DNA of 64,000 bases from Bacteroidetes bacterium UBA1935 (lineage in GTDB: Bacteria; Bacteroidota; Bacteroidia; Chitinophagales; Chitinophagaceae), in assembly GCA_002337045.1 (NCBI GenBank), contig DDFF01000008.1, positions 62,001 to 126,000 on the forward strand, in the 5' to 3' direction. The notes beneath the pieces were generated by a model, which was not told where the DNA came from, ran no database searches, and worked only from the letters and a program-made list of their open reading frames with translations. This document shows, in pieces, positions 16,662-25,034 of the stretch. Within the stretch, counting starts at the first letter, position 1. The number at the start of each line of letters is the position of its first letter. The position numbers and the translations under genes were made by a program.

Positions 16662-17857
16662 TGAAACAGGCTGCATATATAGTAAACACAGGCATCATTA
16701 CGGCAATAGGTAATGATACAGCAGCTTGTCTGGATGCGCTGCTGCATAGCCGTACAGGTGTTGGTAAGGCTGAGTACCTGAAAACGCACTGGAGCGAAGA
16801 ACTGCCTGTGGCAGAAGTAAAAGCAAGCAACGAAGCATTGGCTGCATTAGCAACTGTAGATGCCAAATGGCCCCGCACTGCAATACTAAGTGCCATAGCT
16901 GTAAAAGAAGCCATTCAACCTGTTGCAGATAAGCTACATGGTTTGAAAGTGGGCTTCTTTTCTGCAACCACAGTTGGTGGTATGGACCTTACAGAAAATG
17001 TGTACAAGGCTTTCAAAGAAGATAGCAGCCAGGTAGATTTCGATAATATTAAAAACCACGAGTGTGGTGCTATCACAGAATTGGTAGCCAATCATTTTGG
17101 TATCAACGATTTTGTAACAACCATCAGCACTGCATGTTCTTCATCTGCCAACAGCATAATGATGGCTGCACAGATGATAGGTAATGGTATGCTGGATGTT
17201 GCCATCGCAGGTGGTGCAGACAGCCTTTCGCGTTTTACGCTGAATGGATTCAATACACTGATGATTCTCGATAAGCAATTCTGTCAACCCTTTGATAACA
17301 ACAGGCGCGGGTTGAATCTTGGTGAGGGTGCAGGCTATCTGTTGCTCATGAGTGAGAAAGCTATGCAACAATGCGGTGCAACTGCAACATGCATAGTTAG
17401 TGGTTATGCTAATGCAAATGATGCTTATCACCAAACAGCATCATCGCCCGATGGTACGGGTAATAAGCGGGCCATGGGCAATGCACTGAAAGTAGCCAAC
17501 TTGCAACCTGCAGATATCAACTACATCAACCTGCATGGTACGGGCACAGCCAATAATGATAGCTCTGAAGGCAAAGCAATAGAGGTGTTGTTTGATGGTA
17601 AAGTACCTGCTGCTTCATCTACCAAAGCATATACAGGCCATACACTGGGCGCTGCTGCAGGGGTAGAGGCTGTGTTCAGTGTGCTCAGCATCAGACATGG
17701 ATTGGTATATCCAAACCTGCGCTGGCAAACGCAAATGGAAGATGTGAGCTTTAAACCTGCTACAGAATTGCAACAAGGTGTTGCTATCAATCATGTGTTG
17801 TCAAACTCTTTCGGGTTTGGTGGCAATTGTTCATCGCTTGTATTCAGTAAATGCTAA
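16661..17857 (+). CDS. Beta-ketoacyl-ACP synthase (KAS I/II type), catalytically complete
   Basis: This enzyme would condense malonyl-ACP with an acyl-ACP. With the ATG at 16661 (398 aa) the triad is in place: Cys159 in STACSSSAN, His292 in NLHGTGTANND and His327 in YTGHTLGAAAG. An in-frame extension from 16583 overlaps the previous gene and is not preferred. Start and end overlap or abut its neighbours, so the three ketosynthase-like genes are translationally coupled. In context it is the working member of a KS/chain-length-factor pair, as in aryl polyene or flexirubin synthesis. No acyl carrier protein is encoded nearby. Confidence 0.9.
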   Translation: MKQAAYIVNTGIITAIGNDTAACLDALLHSRTGVGKAEYLKTHWSEELPVAEVKASNEALAALATVDAKWPRTAILSAIAVKEAIQPVADKLHGLKVGFFSATTVGGMDLTENVYKAFKEDSSQVDFDNIKNHECGAITELVANHFGINDFVTTISTACSSSANSIMMAAQMIGNGMLDVAIAGGADSLSRFTLNGFNTLMILDKQFCQPFDNNRRGLNLGEGAGYLLLMSEKAMQQCGATATCIVSGYANANDAYHQTASSPDGTGNKRAMGNALKVANLQPADINYINLHGTGTANNDSSEGKAIEVLFDGKVPAASSTKAYTGHTLGAAAGVEAVFSVLSIRHGLVYPNLRWQTQMEDVSFKPATELQQGVAINHVLSNSFGFGGNCSSLVFSKC

Positions 17858-17859
17858 GT

Positions 17860-18909
17860 ATGGAATTGTATATAACAGGAACGGGTATAGTAAGCGGTGC
17901 AGGCAACAGTGGCGATGATAATTTTTTGAAAGAAGCTCCGTCTTATAATACAGATAAACTGCTTTGTATAGAGCCCGATTATAAAGCATACATACCACCT
18001 ATGCAGCTACGCCGCATGAGCAAAGCAGTGCGTATAGGTATTGGTGCATCTAAAATGTGTATGGAAGCTGCAGGTATAGAAAAGCCTGGTGCTATTTCTG
18101 TAGGTACTGCTATGGGTTGTCTTGCAGATACAGAAGTTTTCTTGGGCAAGATGATTGCACAGGATGAGCAGATGCTGACACCTACTGCTTTCATCCAATC
18201 TACTCACAACACTGTTAGCGGACAGATAGCATTACTTGCAGGTTGCTACGGGCACAACCTTACATACGTGCAGCGTGGTCATTCTTTCGAACATGCTGTT
18301 ATCAATACACAATTATATCTGGCAGACAATCCGCATCAGCAAATGCTGGTGGGTGGTATAGATGAGCTGACAGATGGCAGCCTCGAAGCCTTGAAGATAG
18401 CAGGCATCAACAGAAAAGAAAACAGTACACCTGCAGATGTGTTGAATGGTAATACACATGGTGCAGTAGCAGGAGAGGGTGCAGCATTTTTCATTATGAC
18501 AGATGCGAAGCCTGCAACACCTGCAGTTTGCATAAAAGATGTGTATGCTTTCACTGAAAAAGATACTGCAGCTGCTGCGCAGAAACTGACAAACTACATC
18601 AATAGCCAATCGCTAAACTTAGATGTTGTAATACTTGGACAAAGCGGCGATGAAAAATCAAATGCTTTCTATCTGTCCTTGTGTTCAGGAGTGTTTGCAA
18701 ACACATCGCAATATGCTTTCAAACATCTGTGTGGAGAGTATGCTACATCATCTGCATTTGCATTGGGTATGCTTACAAACACAATTGCAAAAGGTGAAGC
18801 GCTGCCTTCGCATTGTGCATTAGGCAATGAAGCAGGTGTTTTGAAAAATGTATTGATTGTAAATCATTACATGCACTACTATAGCTGCTTTGTATTGCAG
18901 ATAGTTTAG
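17860..18909 (+). CDS. Ketosynthase homologue lacking catalytic residues (chain-length-factor-like)
   Basis: The 349-residue protein keeps the thiolase-like fold sequence (ISVGTAMGC, FIQSTHNTVSGQIALLAG, MLVGGIDELTDGS, GAVAGEGAAFF). At the nucleophile site, where the partner has TACSSS, it has VQRGHSFEHA, so Cys is absent. The positions of the two catalytic histidines read GQSGDEKSN and CGEYATSSA. It is therefore likely a structural partner of the preceding synthase, like KS-beta. Two ATGs are possible (17851, overlapping the previous stop, and 17860). Its stop overlaps by three bases that of the convergent FNR gene. Confidence 0.8.
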   Translation: MELYITGTGIVSGAGNSGDDNFLKEAPSYNTDKLLCIEPDYKAYIPPMQLRRMSKAVRIGIGASKMCMEAAGIEKPGAISVGTAMGCLADTEVFLGKMIAQDEQMLTPTAFIQSTHNTVSGQIALLAGCYGHNLTYVQRGHSFEHAVINTQLYLADNPHQQMLVGGIDELTDGSLEALKIAGINRKENSTPADVLNGNTHGAVAGEGAAFFIMTDAKPATPAVCIKDVYAFTEKDTAAAAQKLTNYINSQSLNLDVVILGQSGDEKSNAFYLSLCSGVFANTSQYAFKHLCGEYATSSAFALGMLTNTIAKGEALPSHCALGNEAGVLKNVLIVNHYMHYYSCFVLQIV

Positions 18910-19625
18910 CCGTATAGTTCCAGATGGATGGCTTTTTTGTCGTAGCCCATTTCCAGCAGTCGCTGCTTGGCTTCGTCAACCATCATTTTCCATCCGCATA
19001 GCATGAAGTTGGCAGGAGGTGTGCCTGCACACAATTGCGCATATATATTGTGTACATAACCGTGATGATATCCATCAATCTGCTCTCGCGATAATACAGG
19101 ATGGTATTTGAAATTCGGCATCACTGCTTCCAGTTCACGCAGTTCCTGTTCATACAGCAAGTCGCCTTTGGTACGTGTGCCAAATATCAGGTGCAGCTTT
19201 TTATGCTCCAGATTATTGTTCCTGATATGGTTTACCATGCTGCGAAAAGGTGCAATGCCTGTACCCGTACATATCATGTACATATCCTCTGCTATATCAT
19301 CGGGCAGTGTAAAAACACCTTGCGGTCCGCGCAGTGTCAGTTCGCTGCCTTCTTTTATTTCGCTGAAAAAATAAGTAGTGCCCGCACCACCTTCCAGATA
19401 CACAATTACAAGCTCTATAACATTACTGCCATCGGGGCTGGATGCAATGCTGTAGCTGCGCCAACGCTTGTTGCGCTGTTCATGTATCGGTAAATCAAGT
19501 GTTACAAACTGCCCCGGTTTGAAATCGAATACAGGTGTTTCGGGCAGTTCTATCCAATAGCGGCGTGTGTTTTCTGTAGCCTGCTCTACACGTTTTACTA
19601 TGCCTTTTTGCCATTGGGGAATCAT
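18906..19625 (-). CDS. Ferredoxin-NADP reductase-like flavoprotein
   Basis: The 239-residue protein has a FAD-binding beta barrel with RWRSYSIASSP (RxYS motif) and an NAD(P)-binding half with ICTGTGIAPFRSM, IFGTRTKGDLLY, and a C-terminal MLCGWKMMVDEAK followed by HLELYG. This is a stand-alone FNR without a ferredoxin domain. It could reduce ferredoxin, flavodoxin or a flavoenzyme. It is convergent with the ketosynthase set and ends on the same bases, so co-function is possible but not shown. Confidence 0.88.
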   Translation of the reverse strand: MIPQWQKGIVKRVEQATENTRRYWIELPETPVFDFKPGQFVTLDLPIHEQRNKRWRSYSIASSPDGSNVIELVIVYLEGGAGTTYFFSEIKEGSELTLRGPQGVFTLPDDIAEDMYMICTGTGIAPFRSMVNHIRNNNLEHKKLHLIFGTRTKGDLLYEQELRELEAVMPNFKYHPVLSREQIDGYHHGYVHNIYAQLCAGTPPANFMLCGWKMMVDEAKQRLLEMGYDKKAIHLELYG

Positions 19626-19673
19626 ACTATAAAGTTATGTAAATAATATGCGTATATGTAGCACGAAAGTGTC

Positions 19674-20396
19674 TTATTTCTTTATTACTGCTTTTGCAGA
19701 ATCTATTTGTGGTGTCACAGGGTTCTTCTTCCATTCTTTGTAATGAAAGCGTATCCACATCTTCAACTCCAAGTCTGTTGCTGCACGCGCATAGTCATAG
19801 TCCATAGGGTAGGCGTTCATAAAATAGCCAAGACTATCTTCCGTGAGGCCTGTCAATTGACTTACCAGCTCAGGTGTATATCGGGTATCAATAAACTTTT
19901 CACTTTCCCATCTATTAAAATTGCGCTGAAACTGCAGCCTCGATCTGCTTTTTTTTGATATCCTGTCTGCTACAAAAGATACAGGGCTCATGATAGAATT
20001 GGTACGTTGCCATGCAAGTGTCCGCTTGTAGGTAGAACGTCGTTTGAGCGAGTCCAACTGATAAGGAGTGTAATTAGGGCGTAGCACAAATTCATTCAGC
20101 TCGTAGCTGAGTATCGGCAATGCTACTTTGATACCTATTTTGAAAAGCTCTGCTGTAATGTATTTCCTTTGTTCTTTATAGCCTACCATGCTGAATACCA
20201 ATTGTTGCCCTTCTGTGGCATTGATGGTAAATGCACCAAACTGATTGGTATAAACCGTTTGCTGGGTAGATACATTGATGACGCTGACAGGATACAACGA
20301 CTTACCAGTTTGTGCCTCTGTCACAATCCCCGATATGGTTTGTGCAGATGCAACACTACAAATAAGTAAGATATATATAAGTAAAACCTGCCTCAC
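19674..20396 (-). CDS. Secreted carboxypeptidase-like regulatory domain protein
   Basis: The 240-residue product has a signal peptide (to about SVASAQ) and then a CarboxypepD_reg-like beta-sandwich (about residues 20-95: ISGIVTEAQTGKSLYPVSVI, then GAFTINATEGQQLVFSMVGY). Such a domain often heads TonB-dependent receptors but here stands without a barrel. The remaining 140 residues are basic and match no family I recognise. It is divergent from kbl and lies upstream of the FNR gene on the same strand with 48 bases between. Confidence 0.75.
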   Translation of the reverse strand: MRQVLLIYILLICSVASAQTISGIVTEAQTGKSLYPVSVINVSTQQTVYTNQFGAFTINATEGQQLVFSMVGYKEQRKYITAELFKIGIKVALPILSYELNEFVLRPNYTPYQLDSLKRRSTYKRTLAWQRTNSIMSPVSFVADRISKKSRSRLQFQRNFNRWESEKFIDTRYTPELVSQLTGLTEDSLGYFMNAYPMDYDYARAATDLELKMWIRFHYKEWKKNPVTPQIDSAKAVIKK

Positions 20397-20542
20397 GTGC
20401 TGTAAAGGTAAACAGCGAGATACTATATCAAAGCCACCAATGCTTATTTGACAATACTTTAAGAAAATTGCCGCTTATAATAGCTGCGGTTACGAGATTG
20501 TTTCAATATTGGTTATTTTCGCCATCTAAAATTGAATCATAA

Positions 20543-21733
20543 ATGTCTAGTCCTTCGTTTTACGCACGCATACAGCAGGAATTGCAGGAGATTGATAGTG
20601 CAGGCCTGTTTAAGAAAGAGCGCATCATCGAATCTGAACAAGGTGCTGAAATAGTAGTAAATGGTAAGAAAGTGCTGAACTTCTGTGCCAACAACTATCT
20701 GGGCCTTTCTTCTCACCCTAAAGTGATAGAGGCTGCTCACAAAACAATTGACAATCGTGGCTATGGTATGAGCTCTGTTCGCTTCATCTGTGGTACACAG
20801 GATATTCATAAAGAACTGGAAGCAAAACTGTCTACGTTTCTGGGTGCAGAAGATACTATCCTCTACGTAGCATGTTTTGATGCAAACGGTGGTGTGTTTG
20901 AACCACTGCTGGGTGAACAGGACGTGATAATATCAGACGAACTGAACCATGCTTCTATCATTGATGGTGTACGCCTTTGTAAAGCACAGCGCGCGCGCTA
21001 CAAGCACAATGATATGGCTGATCTGGAAGCACAACTGCAGGCATTTGCCGGTGCGCGTACACGTATGATAGTTACAGACTCTGTATTCTCTATGGATGGT
21101 ACGATTGCACAGCTTGATAAAATATGCGACCTCGCCGATAAATATGATGCTATCATCATGATAGACGAAAGCCACTCTTCGGGCTTTATGGGCAAAACAG
21201 GCCGTGGCGTACACGAGCTTTGTGGTGTTATGGACAGGATAGATATCATTACAGGTACTTTGGGTAAAGCATTGGGTGGTGCTTCAGGTGGTTTCACGAG
21301 TGGTAAAAAAGAAATTATAGATATGCTGCGCCAACGTAGCCGTCCATACCTGTTCAGCAATACGGTAGCTCCTGCGGTAGTTGGTGCTTCTATAGCTGTA
21401 CTGGATATGCTTAGCGAAACAACTGAGCTGCGCGACAAGCTGGAAGAGAATACACTTTACTTCCGCGAGAAAATGACGGCAGCAGGTTTCGACATCAAAC
21501 CAGGTACACACCCTATTTGTCCCGTAATGTTGTATGATGCAGTACTGGCGCAAAAATTTGCCGCGCGTATGCTGGAAGAAGGTATCTATGTTATTGGTTT
21601 CTTCTACCCGGTAGTTGCAAAAGGACAAGCACGTATCCGTACACAGATATCTGCAGGCCACAGCCGCGAGCATCTGGATAAAGCAATCGCAGCATTTACC
21701 AAGGTAGGTAAAGAACTGGGTGTGATTAAGTAA
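20543..21733 (+). CDS. kbl: Glycine C-acetyltransferase (2-amino-3-ketobutyrate CoA ligase)
   Basis: This PLP enzyme splits 2-amino-3-ketobutyrate into glycine and acetyl-CoA in threonine breakdown. The 396-residue protein shows the alpha-oxoamine synthase pattern: NFCANNYLGLSSHP, RFICGTQDIHKELE, MIDESHSSGFMG, and the PLP lysine Lys242 in TGTLGKALGG. High similarity to Kbl, including the N-terminal region, favours this over the related 8-amino-7-oxononanoate or serine palmitoyl enzymes. No threonine dehydrogenase is adjacent. A hairpin terminator follows 30 bases after the stop. Confidence 0.93.
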   Translation: MSSPSFYARIQQELQEIDSAGLFKKERIIESEQGAEIVVNGKKVLNFCANNYLGLSSHPKVIEAAHKTIDNRGYGMSSVRFICGTQDIHKELEAKLSTFLGAEDTILYVACFDANGGVFEPLLGEQDVIISDELNHASIIDGVRLCKAQRARYKHNDMADLEAQLQAFAGARTRMIVTDSVFSMDGTIAQLDKICDLADKYDAIIMIDESHSSGFMGKTGRGVHELCGVMDRIDIITGTLGKALGGASGGFTSGKKEIIDMLRQRSRPYLFSNTVAPAVVGASIAVLDMLSETTELRDKLEENTLYFREKMTAAGFDIKPGTHPICPVMLYDAVLAQKFAARMLEEGIYVIGFFYPVVAKGQARIRTQISAGHSREHLDKAIAAFTKVGKELGVIK

Positions 21734-21762
21734 TCAGCATTCAGGTAGATATATAAAAAACT

Positions 21763-21788
21763 AAAGGCGTAGATTATTCTACGCCTTT
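21763..21788. terminator. Bidirectional terminator between kbl and the cytochrome gene
   Basis: AAAGGCGTAGA (21763-21773) pairs perfectly with TCTACGCCTTT (21778-21788) around a TTAT loop, with A-rich sequence to the left. The right arm overlaps the last codons and stop of the convergent cytochrome c gene. Confidence 0.85.
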
Positions 21789-22163
21789 GTTAATATAGTC
21801 AATCAATTCTATGACATCGTTGTCTGTAAGATGCGTCATGGCTGGCATCGGGCTTTGATTATTTTCATCATACACCTGTTTTGCCCTAGGGTCGCCCAGA
21901 GAAATAGCTTCAGCAGAATTTTTGATGAATCGCGTAACGCGTGGAGTGTCATTGTTCCAGCGTTGCATAGTACCAACAAGCGCAGGACCTATTGTTTTTT
22001 CATTCAGTTTGTGGCATTGATTACAGTTAGCGACAAATAAAGATTTGCCCTTGCTCATGCCCGGATGGTTGGTATCTTCCTGTACCATTTCCTGATTGGT
22101 GCTGCCTGCGCCACAAGATATCATTGCGGCGATGCTTATAAGTGCTATTGATCTCAGTTTCAT
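21774..22163 (-). CDS. Small c-type cytochrome lipoprotein
   Basis: The 129-residue protein has a signal peptide with a probable lipobox (MISC, Cys17) and a single haem site CNQCH (47-51). TIGPAL follows, and a C-terminal Met-containing segment (QSPMPAMTHLTDNDVIELID) fits the sixth haem ligand. It is likely an outer or inner membrane-anchored electron carrier. It lies convergent to kbl and ahead of signal peptidase on the same strand in gene order only, so no partner can be named. Confidence 0.88.
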   Translation of the reverse strand: MKLRSIALISIAAMISCGAGSTNQEMVQEDTNHPGMSKGKSLFVANCNQCHKLNEKTIGPALVGTMQRWNNDTPRVTRFIKNSAEAISLGDPRAKQVYDENNQSPMPAMTHLTDNDVIELIDYINKGVE

Positions 22164-22177
22164 AAATATGCTACTAA

Positions 22178-22204
22178 AAAAATAACCCCTGCGGGTTGCA
22201 GGGG
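22178..22204 (-). terminator. Intrinsic terminator of lepB
   Basis: CCCCTGC (22186-22192) and GCAGGGG (22198-22204) form a hairpin with a five-base loop. On the minus strand it is followed by TTA and a T run, 12 bases past the lepB stop. Confidence 0.85.
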
Positions 22205-22215
22205 CGAAGTTAATG

Positions 22216-23415
22216 CTATTTACTCAAAGAACTAACACTATGGAATAATCGCTTCCAGCGCAGGTTGAAGAGGCTTTCTTTGTGGCTCAGCCATACAAAC
22301 GATGCCTTACCTACTACGTGGTCTTCCGGTACAAAGCCCCAATAGCGTGAATCGAGCGAATTGTGGCGGTTGTCACCCATCATCCAGTAATAGTCCATTT
22401 TAAATGTATAACTGGTTGTTTCTTGTCCGTTTATAAGGAATTTACCACCGCGTTCTTCCAGTTTATTACCCTCGTAGTTAAAGATAATACGGCGGTAGAA
22501 AGAGATGTTTTGTGGTGTCAGTGTTACAGTAACACCTTTTTTAGGCACTATAAACGGACCGAAATTATCAACATTCCATTTGTAGTTGGCAGTATCCTGC
22601 GGGAATGTCCACTCGCCCGGGTTGCCCGGTACTGAACCCGGTTTTTGTGTATATGGCTGCACTGCCACTACACCCGGTTGCTTTTTAATAGCTTCAGCAT
22701 CCTCATTTTCAAGGCTGAACATGAAGATGTTATGGCCTACCTGCTGTCCTTGTTCTATATCATTTTCATCCAGAAACTCCTGTGGTACATACTGGCCGTT
22801 TGTCTGCACAGCATAGGTAAACTTAGAGTGCGGGAACACAGGCGCTGGTTTGTCATTTACATATATAATACCATTACGTTGTTCCAGCTTATCGCCCGGT
22901 ATACCTATACAGCGTTTGATGTAGTTTTCTTTTTTATCTACTGGGCGTGTAATGACTGTATTAGAACCCAGTACCGCTTCGCGGCCATACATGCGGCACA
23001 GTTGATAATAGTCTTGATCCGGCGCGGCTTCTACAACAGTGTCACCATTAGGGAAGTTGAATACCACCACGTCATAACGCTCTACATTGCCGAATCCCGG
23101 CCACCTGTGGTAGCCCCATTTTACAGCTTCAGTGTAAGACTTGCCACCTGTCAGCGGCATAGTATTATGTACCAATGGCACTGCAAGTGGTGTCATTGGT
23201 ATGCGTGGGCCATAAGAGAGTTTGCTGACAAAAAGGTAGTCATTTACCAATAAGCTACCTTCCATAGAGCCTGTAGGGATGGTATATGCTTCTATAAGAA
23301 ATGTACGGATGATGGTTGCAGCAACTACTGCAAAAATCAGGGCATCGGCCCATTCGCGCCACCATACTTTTTTCTTTTTGTTTTCGTCTTTCTTTTTCCA
23401 GAATGCTAATCGCAT
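22216..23415 (-). CDS. lepB: Signal peptidase I
   Basis: Signal peptidase I removes signal peptides from exported proteins. The 399-residue enzyme has one N-terminal membrane helix (about 23-42), catalytic Ser50 in PTGSMEGSL and the general-base Lys167 in ENYIKRCIGIPGDK. The C-terminal box YWMMGDNRHNSLDSRYWGFV is present. Between these lies an expanded periplasmic region of about 150 residues, which makes it longer than the E. coli enzyme; such expansion is common in Bacteroidota. It is divergent from kmo and ends at a clear terminator. Confidence 0.94.
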   Translation of the reverse strand: MRLAFWKKKDENKKKKVWWREWADALIFAVVAATIIRTFLIEAYTIPTGSMEGSLLVNDYLFVSKLSYGPRIPMTPLAVPLVHNTMPLTGGKSYTEAVKWGYHRWPGFGNVERYDVVVFNFPNGDTVVEAAPDQDYYQLCRMYGREAVLGSNTVITRPVDKKENYIKRCIGIPGDKLEQRNGIIYVNDKPAPVFPHSKFTYAVQTNGQYVPQEFLDENDIEQGQQVGHNIFMFSLENEDAEAIKKQPGVVAVQPYTQKPGSVPGNPGEWTFPQDTANYKWNVDNFGPFIVPKKGVTVTLTPQNISFYRRIIFNYEGNKLEERGGKFLINGQETTSYTFKMDYYWMMGDNRHNSLDSRYWGFVPEDHVVGKASFVWLSHKESLFNLRWKRLFHSVSSLSK

Positions 23416-23438
23416 GAGGTGTATGTTGTTATTGGCAA

Positions 23439-23446
23439 CAAATCTA
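23439..23446 (-). promoter_or_regulatory. Candidate -7 element of lepB
   Basis: The minus strand reads TAGATTTG, a match to TAnnTTTG, 24 bases upstream of the lepB ATG (23415). A weak TTTA 22 bases further upstream may act as -33. Confidence 0.5.
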
Positions 23447-23654
23447 AGAACTTCCGTTTCATTTTAAAGAATAATACTTAACGCTTTATGAAATCTTTAC
23501 AATAAAAATATTTAACACGTATGTCTGTGATTTTTTGAGGGTTTTTGATACGCAAATACACTAATATTTAAACAAGTAGTGCATTAGTGATTTTCGCTCT
23601 TCTCTTGTTCTGGCATTTTGAGTAAATTGCCCATCTAACAATTAATTCAAGTAA

Positions 23655-25034
23655 ATGGCACGTTCGGTTACCATATTAGGAGCAGGTCTGGTAGGTTCTC
23701 TGTTGGCAGTATTGATGCGCAAACGCGGATACGAAGTAACGGTGTATGAACGCCGCCCCGATATGCGCAAGGCGTCTATGAGTGCAGGTAAGTCTATCAA
23801 CTTGGCAATGAGCGCGCGTGGCTGGAAGGCGTTGGACATGGCAGGCCTCAGAAAAGATATTGAAGACCTTGCAATACCTATGACGGGCAGGTACATGCAC
23901 CAACCCGACGGTGCAGGTGTGTATCAGCCTTATGGTACCAACAACGAGGCTATTTATTCTGTAAGCCGTGGCGAACTAAACAGAAAACTAATGACGCTGG
24001 CAGAAGAGGTAGGTGCTACAATTCATTTCTCTCATCGTTGCAATAAAGTAGATGTACAAACAAACACCGCTTATTTTGAAGATGCCGATGGCAATGAAAA
24101 AGTAGTAAGTGCAGATTTGTTGTTTGGTAGCGATGGTGCTTTCTCTGCATTGCGCAACAGCTATCAATTGCTCGACAGGACAAACCTGACACAACATTAT
24201 ATAGAGCATGGCTATAAAGAGCTGTGCATACCGCCTGATGAAAAGGGTAATCTGCGTATGGAGAAAAACGCGTTGCATATATGGCCGCGCAAAAATTTCA
24301 TGCTGATAGCACTGCCAAATACAGACGGTACATTTACCTGCACACTGTTCCTTCCGTTTGAAGGTGAAATTTCTTTCAACAGGCTGAAGACAGAAGCAGA
24401 TGTAAAAGCATTCTTCAACGAGCACTTCCCCGATGCAGTAACGATGATGCCTACGTTGGTAGAAGATTTCTTTGGCAATCCTACATCGTCGCTGGTAACC
24501 ATACGTGTAGCGCCTTGGCATTACAAAGACAAGAGCGCACTGATAGGTGATGCTGCACATGCTATTGTTCCTTTCTATGGTCAGGGTATGAATGCCGGCT
24601 TTGAAGACTGTACCATACTGGCAGGCTTGATGGATAAACACGGCGATGACTGGACAACCATACTGAACGAGTATGACAGGCTACGCAAACCAAACGGTGA
24701 TGCGGTGCTCGACCTCGCATTGATGAACTTCATTGAAATGAGGGATAAAGTAGCAGAACCATCTTTCCTGGAACGTAAGAAAATAGAGAAAGAACTGGGC
24801 AAGCGCTACCCTGAAAAATTTGTTTCGGTATATGAAATGGTATCATTCACACACATACCATACAATACCGCATGGAGCTGCATACAAGCGCAGGATAAAT
24901 TGCTGGGCAATATCATGGGCAATGGCGATTTCTTTAATAATATAAACGACAGCGCATTTTGCAGCAAGCTCGATAACTGGATTAACGAGTATCACCAGGA
25001 AGTAAAACAATTGGATTTTGGCCATGAAGCCTGA
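23655..25034 (+). CDS. kmo: Kynurenine 3-monooxygenase
   Basis: This FAD enzyme hydroxylates L-kynurenine to 3-hydroxykynurenine in the tryptophan-to-quinolinate/NAD route. The 459-residue protein has the FAD motif LGAGLVGS (8-15), the KMO-specific SINLAMSARGWKAL, SVSRGELNRKLM, and LIGDAAHAIVPFYGQGMNAG for the second FAD region. Length and motifs match bacterial KMO. No other kynurenine-pathway gene is adjacent. Its last 11 bases overlap recJ, which indicates co-transcription. Confidence 0.93.
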   Translation: MARSVTILGAGLVGSLLAVLMRKRGYEVTVYERRPDMRKASMSAGKSINLAMSARGWKALDMAGLRKDIEDLAIPMTGRYMHQPDGAGVYQPYGTNNEAIYSVSRGELNRKLMTLAEEVGATIHFSHRCNKVDVQTNTAYFEDADGNEKVVSADLLFGSDGAFSALRNSYQLLDRTNLTQHYIEHGYKELCIPPDEKGNLRMEKNALHIWPRKNFMLIALPNTDGTFTCTLFLPFEGEISFNRLKTEADVKAFFNEHFPDAVTMMPTLVEDFFGNPTSSLVTIRVAPWHYKDKSALIGDAAHAIVPFYGQGMNAGFEDCTILAGLMDKHGDDWTTILNEYDRLRKPNGDAVLDLALMNFIEMRDKVAEPSFLERKKIEKELGKRYPEKFVSVYEMVSFTHIPYNTAWSCIQAQDKLLGNIMGNGDFFNNINDSAFCSKLDNWINEYHQEVKQLDFGHEA

